In this document: positions 27,044 through 34,821 of the stretch, piece after piece
Numbering within the stretch: position 1 is the first letter of the stretch
Layout of the letters: each line of letters starts with the position of its first letter
Assembly: GCA_004193205.1 (NCBI GenBank)
Contig: RZUM01000001.1
Coordinates: forward strand, 186,001-250,000
DNA: 64,000 nt
Origin: Gordonia sediminis
GTDB lineage: Bacteria; Actinomycetota; Actinomycetes; Mycobacteriales; Mycobacteriaceae
Direction of reading: 5' to 3'
Program-made: the position numbers and the translations under genes
The notes under the pieces: model-generated
Database searches by the model: none
Told to the model about the DNA's origin: nothing
The model's input: the letters and a program-made list of their open reading frames with translations, nothing else

Positions 27044-28677
27044 CGACCCAATCCGATACCGGTCCGCGGCGGCGGTGTGGTGAGCGAGGCGGTGATCGGC
27101 GCCTGGGGAACCGATCGCACCGCCGTCCGGCCCGTGCGCAGGTACTCGACGATCGCGCGGTCCAGTGGAAGATTGTGCCGACCCAGTTGCGCGTGGTCAC
27201 CCCCACCCACGGTGATGAGCCGGCTGCGCATCACCCGCTGCATCGCGAGGCCGCCGCGGTACGGGGTCTGCGGATCTCCGAGACTCTGGATCTGCAACGG
27301 CTGCACGGCAAGTCCCCGATTCGACAGCGTCACCGGCCGAACCACCGGTGGGGCACCCGCGCACGCCAGCCCCGATGCGTAGTAGAGCCCGGGGGCGTCG
27401 AACACATCACCGACGACGAAGTCCGCGTAGACCGCCGCGGGGATCTGCGCAGGTTGTGCCGGGACCTGATTCTCGTTGCACATGATCAGGTTCTGCATCT
27501 GCTGCAGGTTGGTCAGGATCTTGATGAGCTGTGGCGATATCTTGGCGGGCGGTGTGGCGCGGCCGTTGGTCCGCATCGCCACCAGTGGCCAGGCGTTGCG
27601 GTCCGGTGCGGCCAGGCGGGTCAGGCCCAGCAACGACGACGTCGCCTGGTTGCCATCGGGAACCAGCAACGTCGCGATCAGGTTCTCCACACCGGCACGG
27701 GCTTCGGCGGTGAGATTCGCACCGGCGATGTACTGCTGCGCCACTGCTCGCAGTCCGGGCGGTACGTCGGCGACCTGCGCGGGCGGCGCGGCGAGCGACG
27801 GCGGCACCCCGGACTCCTCGGTGACCTTCGCACTCCACGCCCGGTACACCGCGAGCGGGGTGGTGCCGAGATGATAGATGTTGTCGTGCTGCGCAATCCA
27901 CGCCATCATCTCGTGGACACGGCGCTTGTAGCCATCGGTCTGCGACGCCAGCACGTCGTTCCAGATCCACGACGGATCGACACCGGAGTCCAGTACGAGG
28001 CGGTCGGTGTGGCGCGGAAACAGCGTCGCGTACGTGGACATCAGCAGCGTGCCGTAGGAGATCCCGTACAAGCTGACCTTGTCGACACCGAGCAGCCGGC
28101 GGACCGATTCGATGTCGCGGGCGGTGTTCTCGGTCGTGATGGTGCGGACGTAGCCGGGCCGGGACCTGTCGCACCGCTCGCGGTTCAGCGCACCGGCGGC
28201 GGTGATCGCGGCGAGCGTGTCGGATTCGGTGACGGGGCCGCATTCGACCGGGGTGGAGGACAGCAATCCCCGCGGCTGCACGGCGACGAGGTCCCACTCG
28301 TCGCGCATCGCGTCCGGCAGCGGCAGGGCCGAGAACATGGCGATGGCGTCTCCCCCGGGCCCACCCGGGTTGCCGATGAGCACACCGCGCCGGCGGCCGG
28401 GATCGCGCGCGGGGATGCGACTGACCAGGATGTCGATCGACGGCCCGGCGGGATCGGCATAGTCGCGGGGGACCCGCACGGTCGCACACCGAACGTCGGG
28501 GCCGGCACCGTGGATCGGCGGGCAGGCGCCCCAGCGCAACGTTGGGGCGGGCGCGGCATCGGCGGCCGACGGCGCCGTCAGCACGCCGAGGACCGCTCCG
28601 ATCGTCACCACGACCGCGAACAGCCGACGGATTCGTGTGCGTCCCGGACTCGTCACGGGTCTTTCTGTCGCAGTCAT
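27040..28677 (-). CDS. Secreted alpha/beta hydrolase with TAP-like C-terminal domain (copy 1)
   Basis: This 545-residue enzyme has a clear signal peptide (MTATERPVTSPGRTRIRRLF, hydrophobic core, cleavage after ADAA). The hydrolase domain shows RRGVLIGNPGGPGGDAI, the nucleophile elbow LYGISYGTLL, and the C-terminal GGGDHAQLG. It resembles actinobacterial tripeptidyl aminopeptidase or proline iminopeptidase-type exported hydrolases, although peptide hydrolysis is not proven. It starts 19 bp after recR and its stop overlaps the start of copy 2. Residues such as YVRTITTENTARDIESVRRL are nearly identical in both copies. Confidence 0.88.
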   Translation of the reverse strand: MTATERPVTSPGRTRIRRLFAVVVTIGAVLGVLTAPSAADAAPAPTLRWGACPPIHGAGPDVRCATVRVPRDYADPAGPSIDILVSRIPARDPGRRRGVLIGNPGGPGGDAIAMFSALPLPDAMRDEWDLVAVQPRGLLSSTPVECGPVTESDTLAAITAAGALNRERCDRSRPGYVRTITTENTARDIESVRRLLGVDKVSLYGISYGTLLMSTYATLFPRHTDRLVLDSGVDPSWIWNDVLASQTDGYKRRVHEMMAWIAQHDNIYHLGTTPLAVYRAWSAKVTEESGVPPSLAAPPAQVADVPPGLRAVAQQYIAGANLTAEARAGVENLIATLLVPDGNQATSSLLGLTRLAAPDRNAWPLVAMRTNGRATPPAKISPQLIKILTNLQQMQNLIMCNENQVPAQPAQIPAAVYADFVVGDVFDAPGLYYASGLACAGAPPVVRPVTLSNRGLAVQPLQIQSLGDPQTPYRGGLAMQRVMRSRLITVGGGDHAQLGRHNLPLDRAIVEYLRTGRTAVRSVPQAPITASLTTPPPRTGIGLGR

Positions 28678-28696
28678 GGCGATGCGAGGTGATGCG

Positions 28697-29308
28697 CTAA
28701 GCCAGAATCCGACGCCCCGAGAGCGCCCGCCCCAGGGTGAGTTCGTCGGCGAACTCGAGGTCGCCGCCCATCGGCAGACCCGAGGCGAGTCGGGTCACCG
28801 ACAGGCCGGGGAAATCCTTGAGCATGCGCAGCAGATACGTGGCGGTGGCCTCGCCCTCGGTGTTGGGGTCGGTCGCCACGATCACCTCGGTGACGTCGAC
28901 GCCGTCGTCCTGGTTGGCGAGTCGCTTGAGCAGTTCCCGAATCCGCAGCTGGTCGGGCCCGATCCCCGACAACGGGTCCAGCGCTCCCCCGAGCACGTGG
29001 TAGCGGCCGTCGAACTCCTTGGTCCGTTCGATCGCGTGCACGTCCTTCGGTTCCTCGACGACGCAGATCTTCGTCGCGTCCCGGCGGGGGTCCGAGCAGA
29101 TCCGGCACAGCCGGTTCGCCGACACGTTGCCGCATTCGGCGCAGAAGGTGACGTCGTCGCGCACACGTCCGAGTGCCGCGATCAGCCGGTCGATCTCGCT
29201 GTTCTCGACCGACAGCAGATGGAAGGCGATCCGCTGCGCGCCCTTGGGACCGAGACCCGGCTGTTTGGCCAGCTCGTCGATCAGATCCTGGATGGGCCCC
29301 TCGTACAT
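28697..29308 (-). CDS. recR: Recombination protein RecR
   Basis: RecR works with RecO (and RecF) to load RecA on gapped DNA. The 203-residue protein has a helix-hairpin-helix ([14 protein letters not shown]), a C4 zinc finger (C56, C59, C68, C71), and a Toprim domain with CVVEEPKDV and [12 protein letters not shown]. It lies 6 bp downstream of ybaB, the conserved ybaB-recR pair. The region encoding residues 76-153 is the source of the fragment found upstream of hydrolase copy 2. Confidence 0.97.
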   Translation of the reverse strand: MYEGPIQDLIDELAKQPGLGPKGAQRIAFHLLSVENSEIDRLIAALGRVRDDVTFCAECGNVSANRLCRICSDPRRDATKICVVEEPKDVHAIERTKEFDGRYHVLGGALDPLSGIGPDQLRIRELLKRLANQDDGVDVTEVIVATDPNTEGEATATYLLRMLKDFPGLSVTRLASGLPMGGDLEFADELTLGRALSGRRILA

Positions 29309-29314
29309 CGCGGC

Positions 29315-29686
29315 CTACTGGCCGAGGCCGGGGATGCCGCCGCCGAGCCCTCCGGCGAGCGGCCCCATCTTCTCCTGTGCCAGCGTCTCGCGTTTGCTCG
29401 ACAGGTCATTCAGTGCGCCGAGGAGCAGGTCCTGCAGCGTCTCGACGTCGTCGGGGTCGACGACCTTCGGGTCGATGGTCACGGCGGTCACCTCGCCGGT
29501 ACCGTTGCCGGTCACCGTCACGAGGCCGTTGCCGGCCGAACCGATCACCTCGGCCGCCGCGATCTCGTTCTGTGCCGACAGCAGCTTCTCCTGCATCTGC
29601 TGCGCCTGCGCGAGCAGCCCGGCCATCGGGTTGTCGCCTCCGGCGCCGCCGCCGAACAATGCGCTGGGGTCGAATGGTTGAGTCAC
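29315..29686 (-). CDS. ybaB: YbaB/EbfC-family nucleoid-associated protein
   Basis: The protein of about 123 residues binds DNA as a tweezer-shaped dimer and is nearly always encoded before recR. The body [21 protein letters not shown], then [18 protein letters not shown] and the [14 protein letters not shown] helix are typical. I take the GTG at 29686 ([14 protein letters not shown]) as start; the ATG at 29731 would add 15 residues unlike the family. Glycine-rich tails at both ends are common in actinobacterial copies. Confidence 0.92.
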   Translation of the reverse strand: MTQPFDPSALFGGGAGGDNPMAGLLAQAQQMQEKLLSAQNEIAAAEVIGSAGNGLVTVTGNGTGEVTAVTIDPKVVDPDDVETLQDLLLGALNDLSSKRETLAQEKMGPLAGGLGGGIPGLGQ

Positions 29687-29708
29687 GGGTTCCAGGGTAA
29701 TCGTCGTG

Positions 29709-30038
29709 TCACCGCAGCAACCGGTCGACATGCTCGGCGAGTTCGTCGACCGTCTCGTCCCCGGCCGGGGTCACCACGAACGAGAGCACCTCGTCGCCGA
29801 ACAGCCTGCTCGCCCGGCGGGTGAGCGCGAATTCGAATCGGTCGTCGCGGTGTCGCCACTGCTCGATACCGCCATAGATCGGAGCGCTGGACCCGGTGGT
29901 CACGCAGTGCTGGTCCGCGTGCGGTCCCCCGACCAGGTCACGCTGGATCTGGAAACACGCGTCCGACTCGTCGTCGATGAACACGACGGCCTCGCATCCC
30001 AGGTCGGGGTGACGTTCATAGGACGCCTGAATGGCCAT
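29709..30038 (-). CDS. Small hypothetical protein, possibly Imm10-like
   Basis: This 109-residue soluble protein contains [21 protein letters not shown] (in part), then [11 protein letters not shown] and a C-terminal [12 protein letters not shown] helix. That order of a tryptophan-containing strand and paired beta strands recalls the Imm10 immunity fold, but no toxin gene lies nearby, so an immunity role is not supported. It sits 23 bp upstream of ybaB on the same strand. The link to Imm10 is weak. Confidence 0.6.
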   Translation of the reverse strand: MAIQASYERHPDLGCEAVVFIDDESDACFQIQRDLVGGPHADQHCVTTGSSAPIYGGIEQWRHRDDRFEFALTRRASRLFGDEVLSFVVTPAGDETVDELAEHVDRLLR

Positions 30039-30068
30039 GGCGTCAGCGTAGTCGCACGCCAGCCCGCC

Positions 30069-30303
30069 GATCGAGCAGCGACCGAGGCGCCAGCCGAGGA
30101 CGCGTACCCCCGCTGATCGAGCAGCGACCGAGGCGCCAGCCGAGGACGCGTACCCCCGCTGATCGAGCAGCGACCGAGGCGCTAGCCGAGGACGCGCACC
30201 CCCCGCTGATCGAGCAGCGACCGAGGCGCTAGCCGAGGACGCGCACCCCCCGCTGATCGAGCAGCGACCGAGGCGCTAGCCGAGGACGCGTGTCGAGATC
30301 ACC
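30069..30303 (+). repeat. Tandem array of five 46-47-bp units of the GATCGAG repeat family
   Basis: Units begin with GATCGAGCAGCGACCGAGGC at 30069, 30115, 30161, 30208 and 30255, spaced 46, 46, 47 and 47 bp. The last copy ends in GTCGAGATCACC, the conserved end of the longer repeats at 59.2-60.3 kb. The terminal GAGATCACC supplies the TGA stop codon of the pseudouridine synthase gene on the minus strand. Confidence 0.9.
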
Positions 30304-31174
30304 TGTCCGGATCGATCACACTGCGACGACTCTCGAACCGCCGCGCTTCGCCGGTCAGCGGATCGTCGAACCCCAGCGAGTGCGCGACCAGCCGCAGCGG
30401 CTGGGAGAAGTCGCCGTGATCGGGACGTTCGGCCAGGTCGGGCCGAATGTCGGGATAGAGCGGGTCCCCGACGATGCCGACGCCCAGACTCGCCATATGC
30501 AGCCGCAACTGATGGGTACGCCCGGTGTGCGGCCGGAGACGATAGACCCCGCCGGCCCCGCTTCGGTCGATGAGGGTGATCTCGCTGATCGCGTTGACCT
30601 CACCGTCGACGACCCGCGCCCGCAGATCCCCGGCGGTCTTCTCGATCCGGTCGGTCACGGTGACCGGGGTGGTCAGGTCGTCGCGCATCGGGGCCAACGC
30701 CCGGTACTCCTTGACGACCTGACGGGTGGCGAACAACGCCTGATAGGCCGCGCGCACCTCGGGGCGCAGGGTGAACAGCAGCACTCCCGCGGTGAGCCGG
30801 TCCAAACGATGCGCCGGGGACACCAAATCGGTGCCGAGTTGGCGGCGTAGTCGGACGAGCGCGGTCTGGGTGACGTGTCGTCCCCGTGGCATGGTGGCCA
30901 GGAAATGCGGTTTGTCGACGACGACGATGGACTCGTCGGCGTAGAGAATCGGCAGGTCGAACGGGATGTGCGGTTCGTCGGGCAGGTCGCGGTAGAGGTA
31001 GACCGACGTGTTGAGCCGGGCCGGATCGTCGAGGTCCACCGGATGTCCGTGCGTGTCGACGATCTCCCCGCGTGCGGCCCGCGCGCGCAGATCGTCGAGG
31101 GTCAGTCCGGCCAGTGACGGCGTCGAGAGCAAACACTCCCCGACGGTGCGTTCGGGCCCGGACCGCAACACCAC
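30299..31174 (-). CDS. RluA-family RNA pseudouridine synthase
   Basis: The protein isomerises uridine to pseudouridine in ribosomal or transfer RNA. The catalytic motif HRLDRLTAG (Asp in HRLDR), VVDKPHFL and RPHTGRTHQLRLHM are all present. The listed start is GTG at 31174 (291 residues), but the frame is open upstream and reads PLPPRDGVDATRV there, which homologues appear to retain. A CTG at 31246 that overlaps the stop of the SRPBCC gene may be the real coupled start. The last residues and stop codon come from the edge of the tandem repeat array. The RNA target is unknown. Confidence 0.85.
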   Translation of the reverse strand: MVLRSGPERTVGECLLSTPSLAGLTLDDLRARAARGEIVDTHGHPVDLDDPARLNTSVYLYRDLPDEPHIPFDLPILYADESIVVVDKPHFLATMPRGRHVTQTALVRLRRQLGTDLVSPAHRLDRLTAGVLLFTLRPEVRAAYQALFATRQVVKEYRALAPMRDDLTTPVTVTDRIEKTAGDLRARVVDGEVNAISEITLIDRSGAGGVYRLRPHTGRTHQLRLHMASLGVGIVGDPLYPDIRPDLAERPDHGDFSQPLRLVAHSLGFDDPLTGEARRFESRRSVIDPDR

Positions 31175-31242
31175 GCGCGTCGCGTCGACGCCGTCACGCG
31201 GCGGCAGCGGCGCGGCGAGACCCCCGCGAGGGCGGCGTCGAC

Positions 31243-31680
31243 TCAGCTCTCGAGACGTTTCTTGAGGTTGCCCAGCAGCGCCGCCTGGATGCGGTTGAGG
31301 CCCTTGGGCGCGAAGGTCTTCTCGAAGAACCCGCCGATACCGCCGGCACCCTTCCAGGTCGTGGTGGTGGTCACCCGACTGCCGGAACCGGAGCCGGCGA
31401 CAGTGTATTTCGTCACCATCGACGAGTTCTCGTCGGTCTCGGTGACGGTCGAGCCGGCCACCGCGACGGCCGCCTTGACGTCGCGCTGCCGCTTGGAGGT
31501 GGCCTGCAGAATCCAGTGCACGAGCGTGCCGTCGCCGTTTCCACCGCTGATCACCTGGTAGTCGCGGTACTGTTCGGGCAGGATCGCGGGCCGCACCTCG
31601 GAGTAGTCGGCGAGCGCGGCGACCACCGCATCGGGAGCGGCGGCGATCTCGATCGACTGGGTTGCGGAAACCTGACCCAC
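31243..31680 (-). CDS. SRPBCC (polyketide-cyclase-like) family protein
   Basis: The 145-residue protein has the START-like lipid/ligand-binding fold: SATQSIEIAAAPDAVVAALADY at the N-terminus (in part), a run of beta strands, and a long C-terminal helix (GLNRIQAALLGNLKKRLES). The GTG at 31680 has AAGGAG upstream. Its place beside the divergent FAD oxidoreductase and lipid methyltransferase matches the order I recall for Rv3718c-Rv3720, hinting at a lipid-related role. No catalytic function can be assigned. Confidence 0.82.
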   Translation of the reverse strand: MGQVSATQSIEIAAAPDAVVAALADYSEVRPAILPEQYRDYQVISGGNGDGTLVHWILQATSKRQRDVKAAVAVAGSTVTETDENSSMVTKYTVAGSGSGSRVTTTTTWKGAGGIGGFFEKTFAPKGLNRIQAALLGNLKKRLES

Positions 31681-31737
31681 GGCTAACTCCTTGTGAACTG
31701 ATTGGCGGGGGACAAACTCACGTCTTAGGCTAGCCAA

Positions 31738-33180
31738 GTGAGCTCCGACCAGTTGGAGATGGGGGCGTCGGCATTCGAGAAGGGTGTCGCGACACTCCTG
31801 GCGAGCCACCGGGCCATACCGCCCGGGGCGACGGTGAGGTTGGCGAAGAAGACGTCCAACCTCTTCCGTAAGCGTGCCGAGAATCCGAACCCAGGCCTCG
31901 ACGTGTCCGGCCTGGACAGGGTGATCTCGGTCGATCCGGATGCCAAGACCGCCGACGTCGCGGGCATGTGCACCTACGAGAACCTCGTCGCCGCCACCCT
32001 GCCCTATGGTTTGGCGCCGAAGGTCGTGCCGCAGCTCAAGACGATCACGCTGGGCGGCGCGGTGACCGGCCTCGGGATCGAGAGCACCTCCTTCCGCAAC
32101 GGTCTCCCGCACGAATCGGTGTTGGAGATCGACATCCTCACCGGCGACGGTGAGATCATCACCGCGACCCCGACGAACGAACACGCCGACCTGTTCTTCG
32201 GCTTTCCCAATTCATATGGGACTCTCGGCTATTCGGTGCGGCTCAAGATCGAGTTGGAATCGGTGCCGCCATTCGTCGAGCTGCGGCATGTGCGCTTTCA
32301 CCGGCTCGCCGAGCTGCAGGAGACGATGACGGCCATCGTCGCTGACGGCACCTACGACGGTGAACGGGTCGACTACCTGGACGGGGTGGTCTTCACCAAG
32401 GACGAGTCGTATCTCACGCTCGGGCGACAGACCGATGCGGCTGGGCTGGGCGAGCGCAGCGGCGGGAAGAATGTCACTGTTAGCGATTACACCGGGATGG
32501 ACATCTTCTACCGGTCGATTCAACACTCCGACGGCGTGACGCGTGACCGGCTGACCATCCACGATTACCTGTGGCGCTGGGACACCGACTGGTTCTGGTG
32601 TTCGCGCGCGTTCGGCGCGCAGAATCCCCGCATCCGCCGGTTCTGGCCGAAGAAGTTGTTGCGCAGCAGTTTCTACTGGAAGCTCATCGGCTACGACCAC
32701 CGCTGGAACATCGCCGACAAGATCAACGCACGTAAGGGTCTGCCGGCCAACGAGCGCGTCGTCCAGGACATCGAGGTGCCGATCGAGAACACCACCGCGT
32801 ATCTCGACTGGTTCCTGGACAACGTCCCGATCGAGCCGATCTGGCTGTGCCCACTGCGTCTTCGGGAGCCGGCGCTGCCCGGCGCCGACGCGGCCCGGCC
32901 GTGGCCGCTCTATCCGCTCGAACCACACCGCACCTACGTCAATATCGGGTTCTGGTCGGCGGTGCCGGTCACCCCCGGAGATCCCGGCCACACCAACAAG
33001 CTGATCGAACGCACCGTGGCCGAGCTCGATGGCCACAAGTCGCTCTACTCGGAATCCTTCTATGCACCCGACGAGTTCGACGAACTCTACGGGGGCGAGA
33101 ACTATCGGCTGCTCAAGAAGCGGTACGACCCGAACGGTCGTCTGCTGGACCTGTATTCGAAAGCGGTGAAACGACAATGA
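31738..33180 (+). CDS. FAD-binding oxidoreductase, DHCR24/Rv3719-like
   Basis: This 480-residue protein has a PCMH-type FAD domain at the N-terminus, with TYENLVAATLPYGLAPKVVP and TLGGAVTGLGIESTSFRNG, and a C-terminal substrate domain ending near YDPNGRLLDLYSK. Relatives reduce a C=C double bond in a lipid. Its stop overlaps the start of the adjacent fatty-acid methyltransferase (ATGA). In actinobacteria such a pair makes 10-methyl branched fatty acids: the methyltransferase adds a methylene group and the flavoprotein reduces it. I infer that role here; the orthology recalled from gene order is to Rv3719, whose function I am not certain of. Confidence 0.8.
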   Translation: MSSDQLEMGASAFEKGVATLLASHRAIPPGATVRLAKKTSNLFRKRAENPNPGLDVSGLDRVISVDPDAKTADVAGMCTYENLVAATLPYGLAPKVVPQLKTITLGGAVTGLGIESTSFRNGLPHESVLEIDILTGDGEIITATPTNEHADLFFGFPNSYGTLGYSVRLKIELESVPPFVELRHVRFHRLAELQETMTAIVADGTYDGERVDYLDGVVFTKDESYLTLGRQTDAAGLGERSGGKNVTVSDYTGMDIFYRSIQHSDGVTRDRLTIHDYLWRWDTDWFWCSRAFGAQNPRIRRFWPKKLLRSSFYWKLIGYDHRWNIADKINARKGLPANERVVQDIEVPIENTTAYLDWFLDNVPIEPIWLCPLRLREPALPGADAARPWPLYPLEPHRTYVNIGFWSAVPVTPGDPGHTNKLIERTVAELDGHKSLYSESFYAPDEFDELYGGENYRLLKKRYDPNGRLLDLYSKAVKRQ

Positions 33181-34517
33181 CGACCTTCAAGGACAGCTCG
33201 ACCTCCACCACGAACGAATCCCGTTCCGCCCATGACTCGTCGCGGAAGATGACGCTTGCCGAGATCTTCGAGGCGCTCGTCGGGGGAAATCTTTCCATCC
33301 GGATCACCGCCTACGACGGCAGTTCCGCCGGCCCTGCCGACGCCGAGTACGGTCTGAATCTGAAGACCTCTCGCGGCACCACCTACCTGGTGACCGCACC
33401 GGGTGACCTCGGGCTCGCCCGTGCCTACGTTTCCGGTGATCTCGAGCTCATCGGCGCCCATCCCGGCGATCCGTACCACGCGCTGCGGGCACTGGCCGCC
33501 GACCTCGAGTTCAAACGGCCCTCGCCGCTGACCCTGGCGCAGGTGGCCCGATCGCTGGGCATCGAGCACTTCAAGCCGATCGCACCGCCACCGCAGGAGG
33601 CGCTGCCACGCTGGCGCCGGTTCGCGGAAGGACTGCGCCACAGCAGGTCTCGTGACGCCGAGGCCATCCACTACCACTACGACGTCTCGAACACCTTCTA
33701 CGAGTGGGTCCTCGGGCCGTCGATGACCTACACCTGCGCCGTGTACCCCGACCTCGAGGCCTCACTGGAGACCGCGCAGGAGAACAAGTACCGGCTCATC
33801 TTCGACAAGCTGCGGCTCAAGCCCGGCGACCGCCTTCTCGACATCGGTTGCGGCTGGGGCGGAATGGTCCGCTACGCCGCGCATCACGGAGTGAAGGTGA
33901 TCGGCGCCACGCTCTCCAAGGAACAGGCCGAGTGGGCGCAGCAGGCCATCATCGACGAAGGTCTGTCCGACCTTGCGGAGGTGCGCCACAGCGACTACCG
34001 CGACGTCACTGAGACCGGCTTCGACGCGGTATCCTCGATCGGCCTCACCGAGCACATCGGGGTAAGCAACTACCCCGCCTACTTCACCTTCATACGCGAC
34101 CGGCTGCGCGTCGGTGGCATGCTGCTGAACCATTGCATCACCCGGCCCGACAATGGAAAGTCCGGCCGCGCCGGATCGTTCATCGACCGCTATGTGTTCC
34201 CCGACGGCGAGCTCACCGGCTCCGGCAAGATCATCTCGAAGCTGCAGGACATCGGCGGCATGGAAGTCGTCCACGAGGAGAACATCCGCGACCACTACGC
34301 GATGACCCTGCGCGACTGGAACCGCAACCTGGTCGAACATTGGGACGAGGCGGTCGCCGAGGTCGGCGATGGCACCGCCCGCCTGTGGGGTCTGTACATG
34401 GCCGGCTGCCGGATCGGTTTCGAACGCGACATCGTCCAGTTGCACCATGTACTCGCCACCAAGCTCGACGACCAGGGCCGCAACGACCTTCCGCTGCGCC
34501 CCTGGTGGCAGCCCTAG
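33177..34517 (+). CDS. Cyclopropane-fatty-acyl-phospholipid synthase-like methyltransferase
   Basis: The 446-residue enzyme transfers a one-carbon unit from S-adenosylmethionine to an unsaturated phospholipid acyl chain. The C-terminal domain has the SAM site LLDIGCGWGGMVRYAA, the HYDVSNTFYEWVLGPSMTYTCA lipid-site segment (in part), and SSIGLTEHIG with the bicarbonate-binding glutamate. The N-terminal 120 residues form the usual lipid-docking domain. Translational coupling to the FAD oxidoreductase suggests a two-step reaction giving a 10-methyl branched chain rather than a cyclopropane. The longer upstream frame is antisense noise; ATG at 33177 is the start. Confidence 0.88.
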   Translation: MTTFKDSSTSTTNESRSAHDSSRKMTLAEIFEALVGGNLSIRITAYDGSSAGPADAEYGLNLKTSRGTTYLVTAPGDLGLARAYVSGDLELIGAHPGDPYHALRALAADLEFKRPSPLTLAQVARSLGIEHFKPIAPPPQEALPRWRRFAEGLRHSRSRDAEAIHYHYDVSNTFYEWVLGPSMTYTCAVYPDLEASLETAQENKYRLIFDKLRLKPGDRLLDIGCGWGGMVRYAAHHGVKVIGATLSKEQAEWAQQAIIDEGLSDLAEVRHSDYRDVTETGFDAVSSIGLTEHIGVSNYPAYFTFIRDRLRVGGMLLNHCITRPDNGKSGRAGSFIDRYVFPDGELTGSGKIISKLQDIGGMEVVHEENIRDHYAMTLRDWNRNLVEHWDEAVAEVGDGTARLWGLYMAGCRIGFERDIVQLHHVLATKLDDQGRNDLPLRPWWQP

Positions 34518-34821
34518 AATTCCCGCCGACAGCAACCGACTTAGCGCCGACGGCAACCGGTTCCACACTGCCGGCACCCGGGATCGGTGTCGAGTAATGC
34601 GCATCGCCAGAGGATGTGTCCTCATCACCGACCCCACGAAGTGATCCCGAGCGCGCCCTCAATGAAACGTACAGCGACAATTCTGTCGGCAGGATTTCAG
34701 GTGCCGTCGATGATATTCGCGGTGCCATCGACGCAAAACCGGGTGCCGTCGGCGGGAATTCGGGTGCCGTCGGCGGGAATTCGGGTGCCGTCGGCGATCC
34801 GGGGTGCGGCGACGCGGACGA
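34517..34821. repeat. Mirrored 21-bp repeats in the gap between two convergent genes
   Basis: Downstream of the methyltransferase (34517-34580) the plus strand repeats a 21-bp word built on CGCCGACGGCAACC about three times. From 34700 to 34804 the same word appears in opposite orientation, with GGTGCCGTC at 34700, 34721, 34742, 34763 and 34784, exactly 21 bp apart. Each array therefore follows its own gene in the sense direction. No convincing gene lies in this gap. The two arrays could pair into one long stem, so a termination or RNA-end role is possible. Confidence 0.8.

Noticed and set aside
29709-30038. A toxin-immunity system based on an Imm10-like protein
   Set aside because: No toxin, secretion or contact-inhibition gene lies nearby and the similarity is weak.
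30069-30303. Regular repeats that could suggest a CRISPR array
   Set aside because: The units adjoin each other with no unique spacers, contain palindromes of a dispersed repeat family, and no cas genes are present.
31738-34517. Firm naming of the pair as bfaA/bfaB (tuberculostearic acid synthesis)
   Set aside because: The reaction type is plausible, but the gene order recalled matches Rv3719-Rv3720 rather than the well-studied tuberculostearate genes, so no symbol was given.
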